Below are positions 9,493 to 16,997 of a DNA stretch of 64,000 bases, piece by piece. The notes below the pieces were generated by a model. The model was not told the DNA's origin. It did not search any database and worked only from the letters and a program-made list of their open reading frames with translations. Within the stretch, counting starts at the first letter, position 1. Each line of letters begins with the position of its first letter. A program made the position numbers and the translations under genes. Origin of the DNA: Ga0077553 sp038215275 (GTDB taxonomy: Bacteria; Acidobacteriota; Terriglobia; Bryobacterales; Bryobacteraceae); contig JBBQRA010000001.1 in assembly GCA_038215275.1 (NCBI GenBank), positions 20,105 to 84,104 on the forward strand. The letters are read 5' to 3'.

Positions 9493-10519
9493 CCTCGCCC
9501 TCCTCTGCGCCTCGGGCCTGCTGGCCCAGGAGACCGTCGCCGTCGTCGTCCAACCGCTCGACCGGAAGCTGCGCCTGCCCGCCGAGATCCTACCCTATCA
9601 ATCGGTCGACCTCCATGCCCGCGTCCAAGGCTTCGTCGAGAGAGTGGAAGTCGACCGCGGCAGCGTGGTCCGCAAGGGTCAGTTGCTCCTCGAGTTGGCC
9701 GCCCCCGAACTCAAGGCGCAACTCGCTGAAGTCGAGGCCAAGGCCCTGGCGGTAGAAAGCCAGCGCGCCGAAGCTGAGGCCCGTCTCGCTAGCCAGGAAG
9801 CGGTACTCGAACGCCTCAAACAGGCCTCCGCCACGGCCGGCGCCGTAGCCGGCATCGAAGTCATTCAGGCCCAGAAATCCGCCGACGCGCTGAAGTCCCA
9901 AATCACCAGCATCCAAAGCCAGGCCCGCGCCACGCGCGCCTCGGCCGCGGCTATCAGCGAACTCATTGGCTACCTCAAGGTGACGGCTCCGTTCGACGGC
10001 GTCATAACGGCCCGCCACGTCCACCCCGGCGCCCTCGCCACCGGCCCCCTGCTCCGCATTGAACAGGTGAACCGTCTCCGCGTCGTCGTCGCTTTACCCG
10101 AATCCGAAGTCGCGACCATGGTCCCCGGCGCTACCGTTCCCTTCACCATCGCTGGAGGCCTCACGGGCAGCGGCACGATTACCCGAATCGCTCGTTCGCT
10201 CGACGCCAAGACCCGCACGATGCCGGTTGAACTGGAGGTGGCCAACCCCACCGGCAGACTTAGCCCAGGCATGTACGCCGAGGCCACCTGGCCCGCCCGC
10301 CGCGCGAAGCCGTCCATTCTCGTGCCGCCGACCGCCGTTGTCACCACCAGCGAAAAGGTCTTCGTCATCCGAAACAACAACGGCCAGGCCGAGCACGTCC
10401 CCGTCGTCAAGGGAGCCCCCGCCGGCGAACTCCTCGAAGTCTTTGGCGACCTCAACGCCGGCGACAAGATCCTACGCCGCGGCACCGACGAGATCCGCCC
10501 CGGCGCCGCAATTAAATAG
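9476..10519 (+). CDS. RND efflux periplasmic adaptor (membrane fusion protein)
   Basis: A 347-residue HlyD/AcrA-type adaptor linking the RND pump to the outer-membrane channel. A signal peptide (MKTIFSLALLCASGLLAQ) is followed by a split biotinyl-lipoyl domain (VQGFVERVEVDRGSVVRKG near 45-63, and LKVTAPFDGVI near 165). An alpha-helical hairpin rich in Ala, Glu and Gln lies between them (about 75-155). Beta-barrel and membrane-proximal domains follow. The start overlaps the pump gene by 17 bases, implying translational coupling. It is the last gene of the operon. Confidence 0.92.
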   Translation: MKTIFSLALLCASGLLAQETVAVVVQPLDRKLRLPAEILPYQSVDLHARVQGFVERVEVDRGSVVRKGQLLLELAAPELKAQLAEVEAKALAVESQRAEAEARLASQEAVLERLKQASATAGAVAGIEVIQAQKSADALKSQITSIQSQARATRASAAAISELIGYLKVTAPFDGVITARHVHPGALATGPLLRIEQVNRLRVVVALPESEVATMVPGATVPFTIAGGLTGSGTITRIARSLDAKTRTMPVELEVANPTGRLSPGMYAEATWPARRAKPSILVPPTAVVTTSEKVFVIRNNNGQAEHVPVVKGAPAGELLEVFGDLNAGDKILRRGTDEIRPGAAIK

Positions 10520-10763
10520 GCTGACGAGAGGTTCGCCAGGAGACCATTATCAGAAGATCGAGTGGTTCTCTTTCTTCCGCCCCAATCCAGCAGGAGACGG
10601 CACAACAGAGCACTTTCGGTCGTAGCCCTCGCCGACATACATGCCGGTGCGGCAGGCCGAAGAAACGCTCCGCCGCCACGGCATTCTTCTGCTGCGTCAT
10701 GAATATCGTCTCGGCCACCACGCGGAAAAGCCCGTCCTCTCTCCTCCCTCAGCCTCATGGGAT
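10520..10763. other. Intergenic region without a confident gene
   Basis: 244 bases between the efflux operon and the beta-helix gene. Short minus-strand frames around 10512-10721 contain protein-like stretches (for example AVAAERFFGLP and, in another frame, MYVGEGYDRKC ending at a stop at 10550-10552) but no single intact frame. This may be an old gene remnant. I could not assign a family. Confidence 0.3.
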
Positions 10764-12692
10764 ATGATCAAAATCCTTTCCATCATGCGCGCCGCTATCC
10801 TACTCCTCGCTGCCTGCGCTCTTCAGGCCCAGAACTCGACCAAACCCGGCCGGTTTCACGTCGAACATCCCACTCTTTTGAACCTTGGCTTCGAATGGGC
10901 CATCGAAGGGGATGAGAATCGCAATGCCGTTGTCGACGTCCGCTTCCGCAAAGCCGGCGCCGCCGCGTGGCGACCCGCGCTGCCCCTCCTTCGCATCGGC
11001 GGCGAACGCCCACACCGCGACCGCGAGAAAATGACGCACACCGTCCCCCACGGCTTCGCCGGCAGCATTCTCAACCTCGAACCCGCCACCAGCTACGAGT
11101 GCGAGTTCACCCTTCGCGACCCCGACGGCGTCACCGGCCAGGCCCTCCAAAAAGTCACAGTCTCCACCCGCACCGAACCGAAGTCCTTCGCCGGCGGCCG
11201 CGTCCTTCACGTCTATCCCGCCGACCACGAAGGTCCCAAGCTCGAACCCAGCTACATCGGATTCAAGGCCGCCTACTACGGCGAAGGCCGCGGCGACTGG
11301 ACCTCCGTTCGCATGACGAAAGCCCAGCCCGGCGATACCATCCTCATCCACGCCGGCCTCTACCGCCCCGACCGCCTCAACTACGTCGATCCCCTGAGCG
11401 CCCCTTTCACAGGCTACTGGCCGCTCTCTCTCAAGGGCACTGCCGAAAAGCCCATCACCATTAAGGGCGCAGGCGACGGAGAAGCCATCTTCGACGGAGC
11501 GGGCAACCATAAGCTCTTCGATGTCCAGGCCACCCACCATCACATCTTCGAAGGCCTCACCTTTCGGAACACCGAAGTCGCCCTGTTCGCCGGCGACAAG
11601 GAAGTTATGGGCGCCGTCGCGCTCACCGTTCGGAACTGCCGCTTTGAAGATATCGGCGTCGGCGTCTGGACCGAGAACGCCGACTCCCGCGACTTCTTCA
11701 TCTCCGATAATCTCTTCCTCGGCCGCGAAGACCAGATGCGCCTCATCGGCTGGAACCAGGTCGGCTCCCGCGCCGCCGGCATCTACCCTTCCCATCAACT
11801 CCGCAGCTTCTTCGCCGTCAAAGTCTATGGCCCCGGCCACATCATCGCCCATAACTCTATCGCCTACTTCCACGACGCCATCTGCATCTCCACCTACGGC
11901 CCGCCGGACGCCGATCCCGAGCGCCGCGCCTCCTCCATCGATATCTACAACAACGACATGCACCTGACGAACGACGACTTCATCGAGGCCGACGGTGGCG
12001 CCCACAACATCCGTATCTTCCAAAATCGTGGCGTCAATGCCGCCCACAATGGCTACAGCGCCCAACCCATGTTCGGCGGCCCTGTGTACTTCTATCGCAA
12101 CATCGCCTATCACATTCCCGCCGGAGGAGCGTTCAAGCTCAGTGCTTCGCCGGCCGGCATCATCGCCTATCACAACACGTTGATTGCCGAACAGGCCGCC
12201 CGCGATCCCTATAGCAACGCTCATTTCCGCAACAACCTCTTCCTGGGTCGCGACACCCCGAACAAAGGCATCATGAACTGGGCCTTCGGCTCGGCCCAGT
12301 ACAGCTCCGATTACAATGGCTTCCGCCCCAATCGCAACGTCCAGAAGCAGTACAGTTGGCTCGCCCCTCCCGCCACCGCGTGGAAGGACTTCGCCACTCT
12401 CGCCGAATTCCAGCAGGCCACCGGCCAAGAGGCGCACGGCATCGAAGTCGACTACGACATCTTTGAAAACCTCGCCGCACCGGACATCAATCGCCGCCAT
12501 CACGTTTATCACGCCGCCGATCTGAACTTCCGCCTCAAGCCTAACTCGAAGGCTGTCGATGCCGGCCAGGTTCTGCCCACCGTGAACGACGGATTCACGG
12601 GCAAAGCCCCCGACCTCGGAGCCCTCGAAGCCGGCCAACCCGAACCCCACTACGGCCCCCGCTGGATCACCTGGAAACCGTTCTATCGATGA
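10764..12692 (+). CDS. Secreted right-handed beta-helix repeat protein
   Basis: About 642 residues. Two starts are possible: ATG 10764 (MIKILSIMRAA...) or ATG 10785, whose product begins directly with a signal peptide (MRAAILLLAACALQAQ); the longer upstream frame lacks support. An N-terminal beta-rich domain (to about 150) is followed by a DUF1565/PbH1-like beta-helix with repeated Asn-rich turns such as FDGAGNHKLFDV, ISDNLF and IYNNDMH. This fold is typical of polysaccharide lyases, pectinases and related surface proteins. No catalytic triad could be identified. The stop overlaps the next start as ATGA. Confidence 0.8.
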   Translation: MIKILSIMRAAILLLAACALQAQNSTKPGRFHVEHPTLLNLGFEWAIEGDENRNAVVDVRFRKAGAAAWRPALPLLRIGGERPHRDREKMTHTVPHGFAGSILNLEPATSYECEFTLRDPDGVTGQALQKVTVSTRTEPKSFAGGRVLHVYPADHEGPKLEPSYIGFKAAYYGEGRGDWTSVRMTKAQPGDTILIHAGLYRPDRLNYVDPLSAPFTGYWPLSLKGTAEKPITIKGAGDGEAIFDGAGNHKLFDVQATHHHIFEGLTFRNTEVALFAGDKEVMGAVALTVRNCRFEDIGVGVWTENADSRDFFISDNLFLGREDQMRLIGWNQVGSRAAGIYPSHQLRSFFAVKVYGPGHIIAHNSIAYFHDAICISTYGPPDADPERRASSIDIYNNDMHLTNDDFIEADGGAHNIRIFQNRGVNAAHNGYSAQPMFGGPVYFYRNIAYHIPAGGAFKLSASPAGIIAYHNTLIAEQAARDPYSNAHFRNNLFLGRDTPNKGIMNWAFGSAQYSSDYNGFRPNRNVQKQYSWLAPPATAWKDFATLAEFQQATGQEAHGIEVDYDIFENLAAPDINRRHHVYHAADLNFRLKPNSKAVDAGQVLPTVNDGFTGKAPDLGALEAGQPEPHYGPRWITWKPFYR

Positions 12693-13448
12693 GTGCCAGA
12701 TCGACTCTCTGCACCGCTGCCAAGTGGCTCGCCGGCGCCGCCGCCGTAGGCGCCGCAGTTTACGGAGCGCAGGCCGGAAGCGCGTGGTTCCGGTATGGCA
12801 AACCCAATCGTGAAGACGAGGACCTGATCCTCAACGCCCTTCTGCCTGGCTACGAGATCGTCGAACGCCACAGCATCGCCGTCGACGCTCCGGCCAACAT
12901 CACCTTCGCGATGGCCTGCGCAATCGACCTCGAAGACTCCCGGCTTGCCCGCGCCATTTTCCGGGCCCGCGAACGCCTACTGGGAGCCACTCCGGCGACA
13001 CAACCTCGCCCCCGCGGCATCCTCGCCCAGACCCAGGCTCTCGGCTGGTCGGTCCTCGCCGAGATCCCCAACCACGAGATCGTCATCGGCGCTGTGACGC
13101 AACCTTGGCTGGCCGACGTCGTCTTCCGCGGCCTGCCGCTCGACGAGTTTCTGGCCTTCGACGATCCCAATTTCGTCAAGCGGCCTGCCGCTCGACGAGT
13201 TTCTGGCCTTCGACGATCCCAATTTCGTCAAGATCGCCTGGACCATCCGTGCCGACCGGGTCACCGAGTCGACGTCCATCTTCCGCACCGAAACCCGTGC
13301 TCTTGCCTGCGGCCCCGCGGCCCGCGCGAAGTTCCGCCGCTACTGGTCCCTCGTTTCGCCCGGCATCGCCCTCATCCGCCTTACCTTGCTCAATCCAGTC
13401 AAGCGGGAAGCGGAACGCCGCTACGCCGAGACCTCCGGGAGAGCCTGA
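12689..13448 (+). pseudogene. SRPBCC-like gene frameshifted by a 52-bp tandem duplication
   Basis: From ATG 12689 the frame encodes a membrane-anchored or secreted protein (hydrophobic residues 9-28) with a polyketide-cyclase/START-like sequence (PGYEIVERHSIAVDAPA, then ALGWSVLAEIPNHEIVIG). At 13129 a 52-bp unit occurs twice in perfect tandem. Because 52 is not a multiple of 3, the frame shifts and the downstream sequence becomes Arg/Pro-rich nonsense to 13627. Removing one copy restores an uninterrupted 235-residue protein whose tail (KIAWTIRADRVTESTSIF, ending at the TGA 13446-13448) looks like real SRPBCC sequence. ATGA overlap with the beta-helix gene. It could be a recent inactivation, a reversible switch or an assembly error. 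Confidence 0.75.
13129..13232. repeat. Perfect 52-bp direct tandem duplication (13129-13180 and 13181-13232)
   Basis: The two copies are identical base for base when aligned by eye and directly adjacent. Each begins CGGCCTGCCGCTC and ends TTCGTCAAG. The repeat lies inside the SRPBCC-like gene and adds one base to the frame modulo 3. Confidence 0.97.
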
Positions 13449-13917
13449 GTGAAGACCTTGGCATCAGCGCTGCTCAGCGCCGCCGGTCGAGTTCGTTTCC
13501 GTGTTCGCTGCGTACGGCCAAGTGGAAGTACAAGGCTACGGTCCCGCCACGAAGGCCCGCATCGTCGGCTGCGGCAGCGATAGCGCGACCGATTCAGCAG
13601 GGCGGTTCGCGATCTCCGGCAGGGTAAAGGCCGGAGGATATCTGGGCTGCACCATCCAGGTCAGGCTGAAACACCCCGCGAAGAAGTATGAACGCGGCGC
13701 GAGCCTGGGTTCGATTAATCCGGCGCCGGCAGGTGATTCCGAGGGCGAACCCGGACTCCGGATCGGACTCGTATTTCTTGAGCGCGGCTTGCAGATTGCG
13801 CTGCGCGTCGGCCCACTTTCCTTCACACGTCTCACAGGTCTCATCGGCCAACTGCATCGCACCCATGCCAGCAACCCGGCCACACTGACGTCGCCCAGTT
13901 CTTGCTACAGTAACGCC
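13449..13917. pseudogene. Scrambled remnant of a secreted CarboxypepD_reg/TPR protein
   Basis: 469 bases with no intact gene. A GTG at 13449, right after the previous stop, opens a signal-peptide-like start (VKTLASALLSAA). The plus strand then continues in another frame (13501-13715) with sequence like an acidobacterial carboxypeptidase-regulatory domain: GQVEVQGYGPATKARI and DSAGRFAISG. On the minus strand, 13866 down to about 13689 reads like a tetratricopeptide repeat (EGKWADAQRNLQAALKKYES, then FALG and TQARAAF). In related secreted proteins these two parts follow each other on one strand, so the second half looks inverted. The inversion is an inference from motif reading only. Confidence 0.45.
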
Positions 13918-14292
13918 ATGCTCGGCTCATGTCCCGCCATCGCCTTCACCCTCACAACAGACCCGGCTCGCGCCAAATCTTTCTACACCAACGTCCTCGG
14001 CCTCGAATTCGTCAATCAGGACGATTTCGCCATCGTGTTTAACGCCCATGGAACCATGCTGCGTGTTTCCATGGCGCCCACCCACACGCCCGCTGAACAT
14101 CCGGTGCTCGGTTGGCAGGTTCCTGATATCGCCGCCACCGTCACCAGTCTCGGCCAGGCCGGTGTCACCTTTGAACGCTATCCCTTCCTGCCGCAAGACG
14201 ACTTGGGCATCTGGACTTCGCCTGACGGCTCCGCCAAAGTCGCCTTCTTCAAGGACCCGGACGGTAACGTCCTCAGCCTCACTGAAGCCTAG
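13918..14292 (+). CDS. VOC-family (glyoxalase/bleomycin-resistance fold) protein
   Basis: A 124-residue single-domain vicinal-oxygen-chelate protein. I start it at ATG 13918 (MLGSCPAIAFTLT); the frame is open further upstream but that part belongs to a broken neighbour. Features are DPARAKSFYTNVLGLEF near residues 17-33, a central LGWQVPDIAATV segment, and the C-terminal KVAFFKDPDGNVLSL motif with the usual metal or active-site Asp region. The specific substrate cannot be inferred. It shares a CTAG stop with the convergent hydrolase gene. Confidence 0.88.
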   Translation: MLGSCPAIAFTLTTDPARAKSFYTNVLGLEFVNQDDFAIVFNAHGTMLRVSMAPTHTPAEHPVLGWQVPDIAATVTSLGQAGVTFERYPFLPQDDLGIWTSPDGSAKVAFFKDPDGNVLSLTEA

Positions 14293-15062
14293 TCCGCCTC
14301 GCTCCGCAGCAGGCGCCAGAACTCCGGGTTCGCGCTGATCGTGTTGTGGCTCTCCCCTCGCACCACCGCGTAAGTAGCCACGCCCGGTGCAAATCGTGTC
14401 CGCAGCAGTTCTGTGCTCTCCCGCGGAACCACTTCGTCGTGCTCCGCCGCCACCACTAACGTCGGCGCGGTCACCCTGGCCGCATATTGGCCCGACTCAA
14501 ACCGATCCGCCAGCAACCACCGGACGGGCACGTAGGGAAACTGCGCCGACGCTAGGTCCAGTAGACTGTCGAAAGGCGTCACCAGCACCAACCGTTCCAC
14601 CTGCCGTTCCGCGGCAATTCGCACGGCCACCCCGCCTCCCAAACTCCGTCCCACCACGACCACGCGCTCATGCTCCCTCCGCACCAAGTCAAACAACGCG
14701 AGCCCATCACCCACCAACGCCGCCTCAGAGGGACTACCTGTGCTGCCCCCATAGCCGCGATAGTGCATCAGGTAGATGGCGTGGTTCGGAAACGCCCGCA
14801 CAAAGTCGGGCAGGTCCGGCGTAACGTCTTCGGCATTCCCGCCGAAGTAGATCAGCGCCTCCGGTCCCTCCCGCAGCCGCGTCGAAACTAGAATCCGTTC
14901 GTCGTCTCTGGTCAATGCCATTAAGCTGGCCCCAATTCCTGAATCCCGCGGCTGCGGAAAATAAATCAACGACCTCTGCCAGAAATAGAGAATCACACAC
15001 AGGCAAACATAAACGATCGCCAGCCCAGCCAACAAGTTTCCAATCGGCCGCACGAAAGACAT
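14289..15062 (-). CDS. Membrane-anchored alpha/beta hydrolase
   Basis: A 257-residue protein with an N-terminal membrane anchor (about residues 8-27, rich in Leu/Ile/Val) followed by a Bem46/ABHD17-like hydrolase domain beginning at SLIYFPQPRD. The nucleophile elbow is GRSLGG, the acid is probably the Asp in AEHDEVV and the base His is in GESHN, giving a complete Ser-Asp-His triad. The ATG at 15062 directly precedes the anchor; the upstream in-frame part overlaps the divergent acetyltransferase and is rejected. Start codons of the two divergent genes are only 11 bases apart. Confidence 0.88.
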   Translation of the reverse strand: MSFVRPIGNLLAGLAIVYVCLCVILYFWQRSLIYFPQPRDSGIGASLMALTRDDERILVSTRLREGPEALIYFGGNAEDVTPDLPDFVRAFPNHAIYLMHYRGYGGSTGSPSEAALVGDGLALFDLVRREHERVVVVGRSLGGGVAVRIAAERQVERLVLVTPFDSLLDLASAQFPYVPVRWLLADRFESGQYAARVTAPTLVVAAEHDEVVPRESTELLRTRFAPGVATYAVVRGESHNTISANPEFWRLLRSEAD

Positions 15063-15073
15063 AGATTGAGGAT

Positions 15074-15850
15074 ATGCCAGCCGTACGTTCCTCGCTCCAA
15101 GCTGACCTCGCCAAGCTAGGCGTTGCACCTGGCAGCGTGCTCATGGTCCATGCCGGTGTTCGATCCGTAGGCCCCGTCGTGGGCGGCGCCAACGTCATCC
15201 TTCAGTCCCTGCTCGACGCCCTCGGCCCCTCCGGCACCCTCGTCGCCTATCTCGACTTCGAGCCGTTCTTCGACGATGACGATACTGTCGAAGTCCCCGT
15301 CTTCGACAAGCGAATCGCCCGCGCCGCCCGCGACCACGGCGTCCTCCATGAAACGCTTCGCACCTGGCCCGGAGCGCTGCGCAGCGACCATCCCGACGCC
15401 GGGGTCTCCGCCATCGGCCCCCTCGCCGGATGGATCACCGCGGACCATCCGTTCCTCTACGGATACGGCCCGGGCACACCGTTTGAAAAGGTCCTGCTAG
15501 CTAACGGAAGCGTGCTGATGCTCGGCGCCCCCCTCGACACCATCACGCTCCTTCACTTCGCCGAGCATCAGGCCCGCATCCCCAACAAGCGCATTCGGCG
15601 CTACCGCCGCCTTATGCCCACGGCCCAGGGCCGACAGTGGATCGAGTTTGAAGAGTTCGACACGGCCGATCCGGTGCACGAAAGCCTCCCCGCCAATGTC
15701 TTTGAGCAGATCGCCACCGCCTACCTCGCCGCTGGCCGCGGCAGCACTGGCCTCGTCGGCGCCGCTCCCTCAGCCCTCTTCCATGCGCCGGACCTCGTCC
15801 GGTTTGGCATCGAATGGCTGGAGCGCTACTGCGGAGCCGAATGCACATAG
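15074..15850 (+). CDS. AAC(3)-family aminoglycoside N-acetyltransferase-like protein
   Basis: 258 residues matching the antibiotic_NAT fold, which uses acetyl-CoA to acetylate the 3-amino group of aminoglycosides. Visible family features are LMVHAGVRSVGPVVGG near 23-38, a SDHPDAGVSAIGPLA segment near 104-118, and LGAPLDTITLLHFAEH near 152-167. Environmental members often have untested substrates, so resistance is not shown by sequence alone. It is divergent from the hydrolase gene and upstream of an ArsR/SRPBCC pair, with no mobile element nearby. Confidence 0.85.
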   Translation: MPAVRSSLQADLAKLGVAPGSVLMVHAGVRSVGPVVGGANVILQSLLDALGPSGTLVAYLDFEPFFDDDDTVEVPVFDKRIARAARDHGVLHETLRTWPGALRSDHPDAGVSAIGPLAGWITADHPFLYGYGPGTPFEKVLLANGSVLMLGAPLDTITLLHFAEHQARIPNKRIRRYRRLMPTAQGRQWIEFEEFDTADPVHESLPANVFEQIATAYLAAGRGSTGLVGAAPSALFHAPDLVRFGIEWLERYCGAECT

Positions 15851-15892
15851 TTGCAGCCGGAGCTGAAAGTCGATTGACTTGCTGCGAAGCTT

Positions 15893-15928
15893 ATATAACT
15901 ATATTATTATGCAACTGCTTGGTTATAT
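15893..15928. promoter_or_regulatory. Inverted repeat over the ArsR-type gene start
   Basis: A perfect 7-bp inverted repeat, ATATAAC at 15893-15899 and GTTATAT at 15922-15928, lies in a markedly AT-rich patch that also holds a TATATT hexamer. It flanks the ATG at 15909. ArsR-family repressors usually bind such palindromes at their own promoters, so autoregulation is plausible. Confidence 0.4.
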
Positions 15929-16304
15929 TCATCCGCAACCGCCGAGCCTCGATGCCACCTTCGCCGCCCTGGCCGACCCCACCCGTCGCGCCATCCTTGC
16001 CCGCCTGGCCCAAGGCGAGGCCTCCGTCAACCAACTCGCCGAACCGTTCGCCATTTCACAGCCCGCCATTTCCAAGCATCTCAAAGTGCTCGAACGTGCC
16101 GGCCTAATCTCCCGCGGCCGCGACGCCCAGCGCCGTCTCAGCCGCCTCGAACCGAAACCCCTCGCCGAGGCCAATCAGTTTCTGGAGCAGTACCGCCAGT
16201 TCTGGCAAACCTCCTTCGCCCGGCTCGACACCCTGCTTGAGGAGATCCAATGTTCTACCCCGAATCCTTCGAAGTCTCGACGCCGTCCGACTGCGAAATC
16301 CTGA
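15909..16304 (+). CDS. ArsR-family winged-helix transcriptional regulator
   Basis: 131 residues from ATG 15909; an in-frame start at 15879 would place the AT-rich promoter-like patch inside the gene. The HTH domain is typical: FAALADPTRRAILARLA near residues 19-35, then SQPAISKHLKVLERAGLI near 50-67 as the recognition region. No metal-binding Cys cluster is seen. This subgroup is usually paired with a SRPBCC/AHSA1 gene, as here, where the downstream gene starts 55 bases inside it. It probably represses its own operon. Confidence 0.9.
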   Translation: MQLLGYIHPQPPSLDATFAALADPTRRAILARLAQGEASVNQLAEPFAISQPAISKHLKVLERAGLISRGRDAQRRLSRLEPKPLAEANQFLEQYRQFWQTSFARLDTLLEEIQCSTPNPSKSRRRPTAKS

Positions 16305-16753
16305 TCACCCGAAACTTCGCCGCCCCCCGGCAACTCGTCTTCGACGCCTTCACCAAACCCGAACTCGTTCGCCAATGGCTGCTCGGCCCCTCCGGCTGGA
16401 CGATGCCTGTCTGCGAGATTGACCTCCGGGTAGGCGGCGCGTATCGCTACCTCTGGCGCAATGAGAGCACCGGCGCAGAGATGGGAATGGGCGGATTGTT
16501 TCGCGAGATCGACGCTCCGCGGCGGCTCGTCGCCACCGAAAAATTCGACGAAGCCTGGTATGCTGGCAAAGCCATCGACACTACCGTATTCCTCGACACG
16601 CCGGCCGGTACCCGGATCGAACTGACCGTCCTGTACGAGTCCCAGGAAGCGCGCGACACGGCCAAGCGATCCGGCATGGAGCAGGGCATGGCAGCCGGAT
16701 ACAGCCGCCTCGAAGAACTCCTTTCTGCCATCGAATCCCCGAAGGCCCGCTAA
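16250..16753 (+). CDS. SRPBCC/AHSA1-domain protein
   Basis: 167 residues of the activator-of-Hsp90-ATPase-1-like START fold. Family features are ITRNFAAPRQLVFDAFTKPE near 19-38, WLLGPSGWTMPVCEIDLRVGG near 43-63, and the C-terminal MEQGMAAGYSRLEELL helix. It overlaps the ArsR gene by 55 bases, which implies translational coupling. Members of this ArsR-linked group bind unknown hydrophobic ligands; no enzyme activity can be assigned. Confidence 0.9.
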   Translation: MFYPESFEVSTPSDCEILITRNFAAPRQLVFDAFTKPELVRQWLLGPSGWTMPVCEIDLRVGGAYRYLWRNESTGAEMGMGGLFREIDAPRRLVATEKFDEAWYAGKAIDTTVFLDTPAGTRIELTVLYESQEARDTAKRSGMEQGMAAGYSRLEELLSAIESPKAR

Positions 16754-16939
16754 ATGGATCCCGCCATCGGTGAAGGCATTAAGTGGAAGACGCCGAGCTT
16801 CAACGTTCGACCCCAATCAACTGCTCCAATAGCTCAGCCCCGATCGAGCCTCGGGCAAGTCCGAAACCGGACCGGAATCGAGAGCCAAGGACCAGCCTGC
16901 CAAGCCAACCTGCGTCAGCGGATCAACCACCTCCGCTGA
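16754..16939 (+). pseudogene. DUF1801 gene fragment
   Basis: The frame starting directly after the SRPBCC stop begins DPAIGEGIKWKTPSFNV, a match to the conserved core of DUF1801 proteins. That core normally sits about 30 residues into a protein of 110-140. The sequence before the core is missing and after it the frame degenerates, so this is a remnant truncated on both sides. The following bases to 16997 show nothing else recognisable. Confidence 0.5.
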
Positions 16940-16997
16940 TCAGTACAGCACCACATTTTGCGATCCCGGGCCCGAATCGTCTACACTCACTTTTCCG

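Noticed and set aside
10512..10721. Possible transposase remnant (AAERFF-type stretch on the minus strand)
   Set aside because: Too short, frame-broken and without a recognisable catalytic motif.
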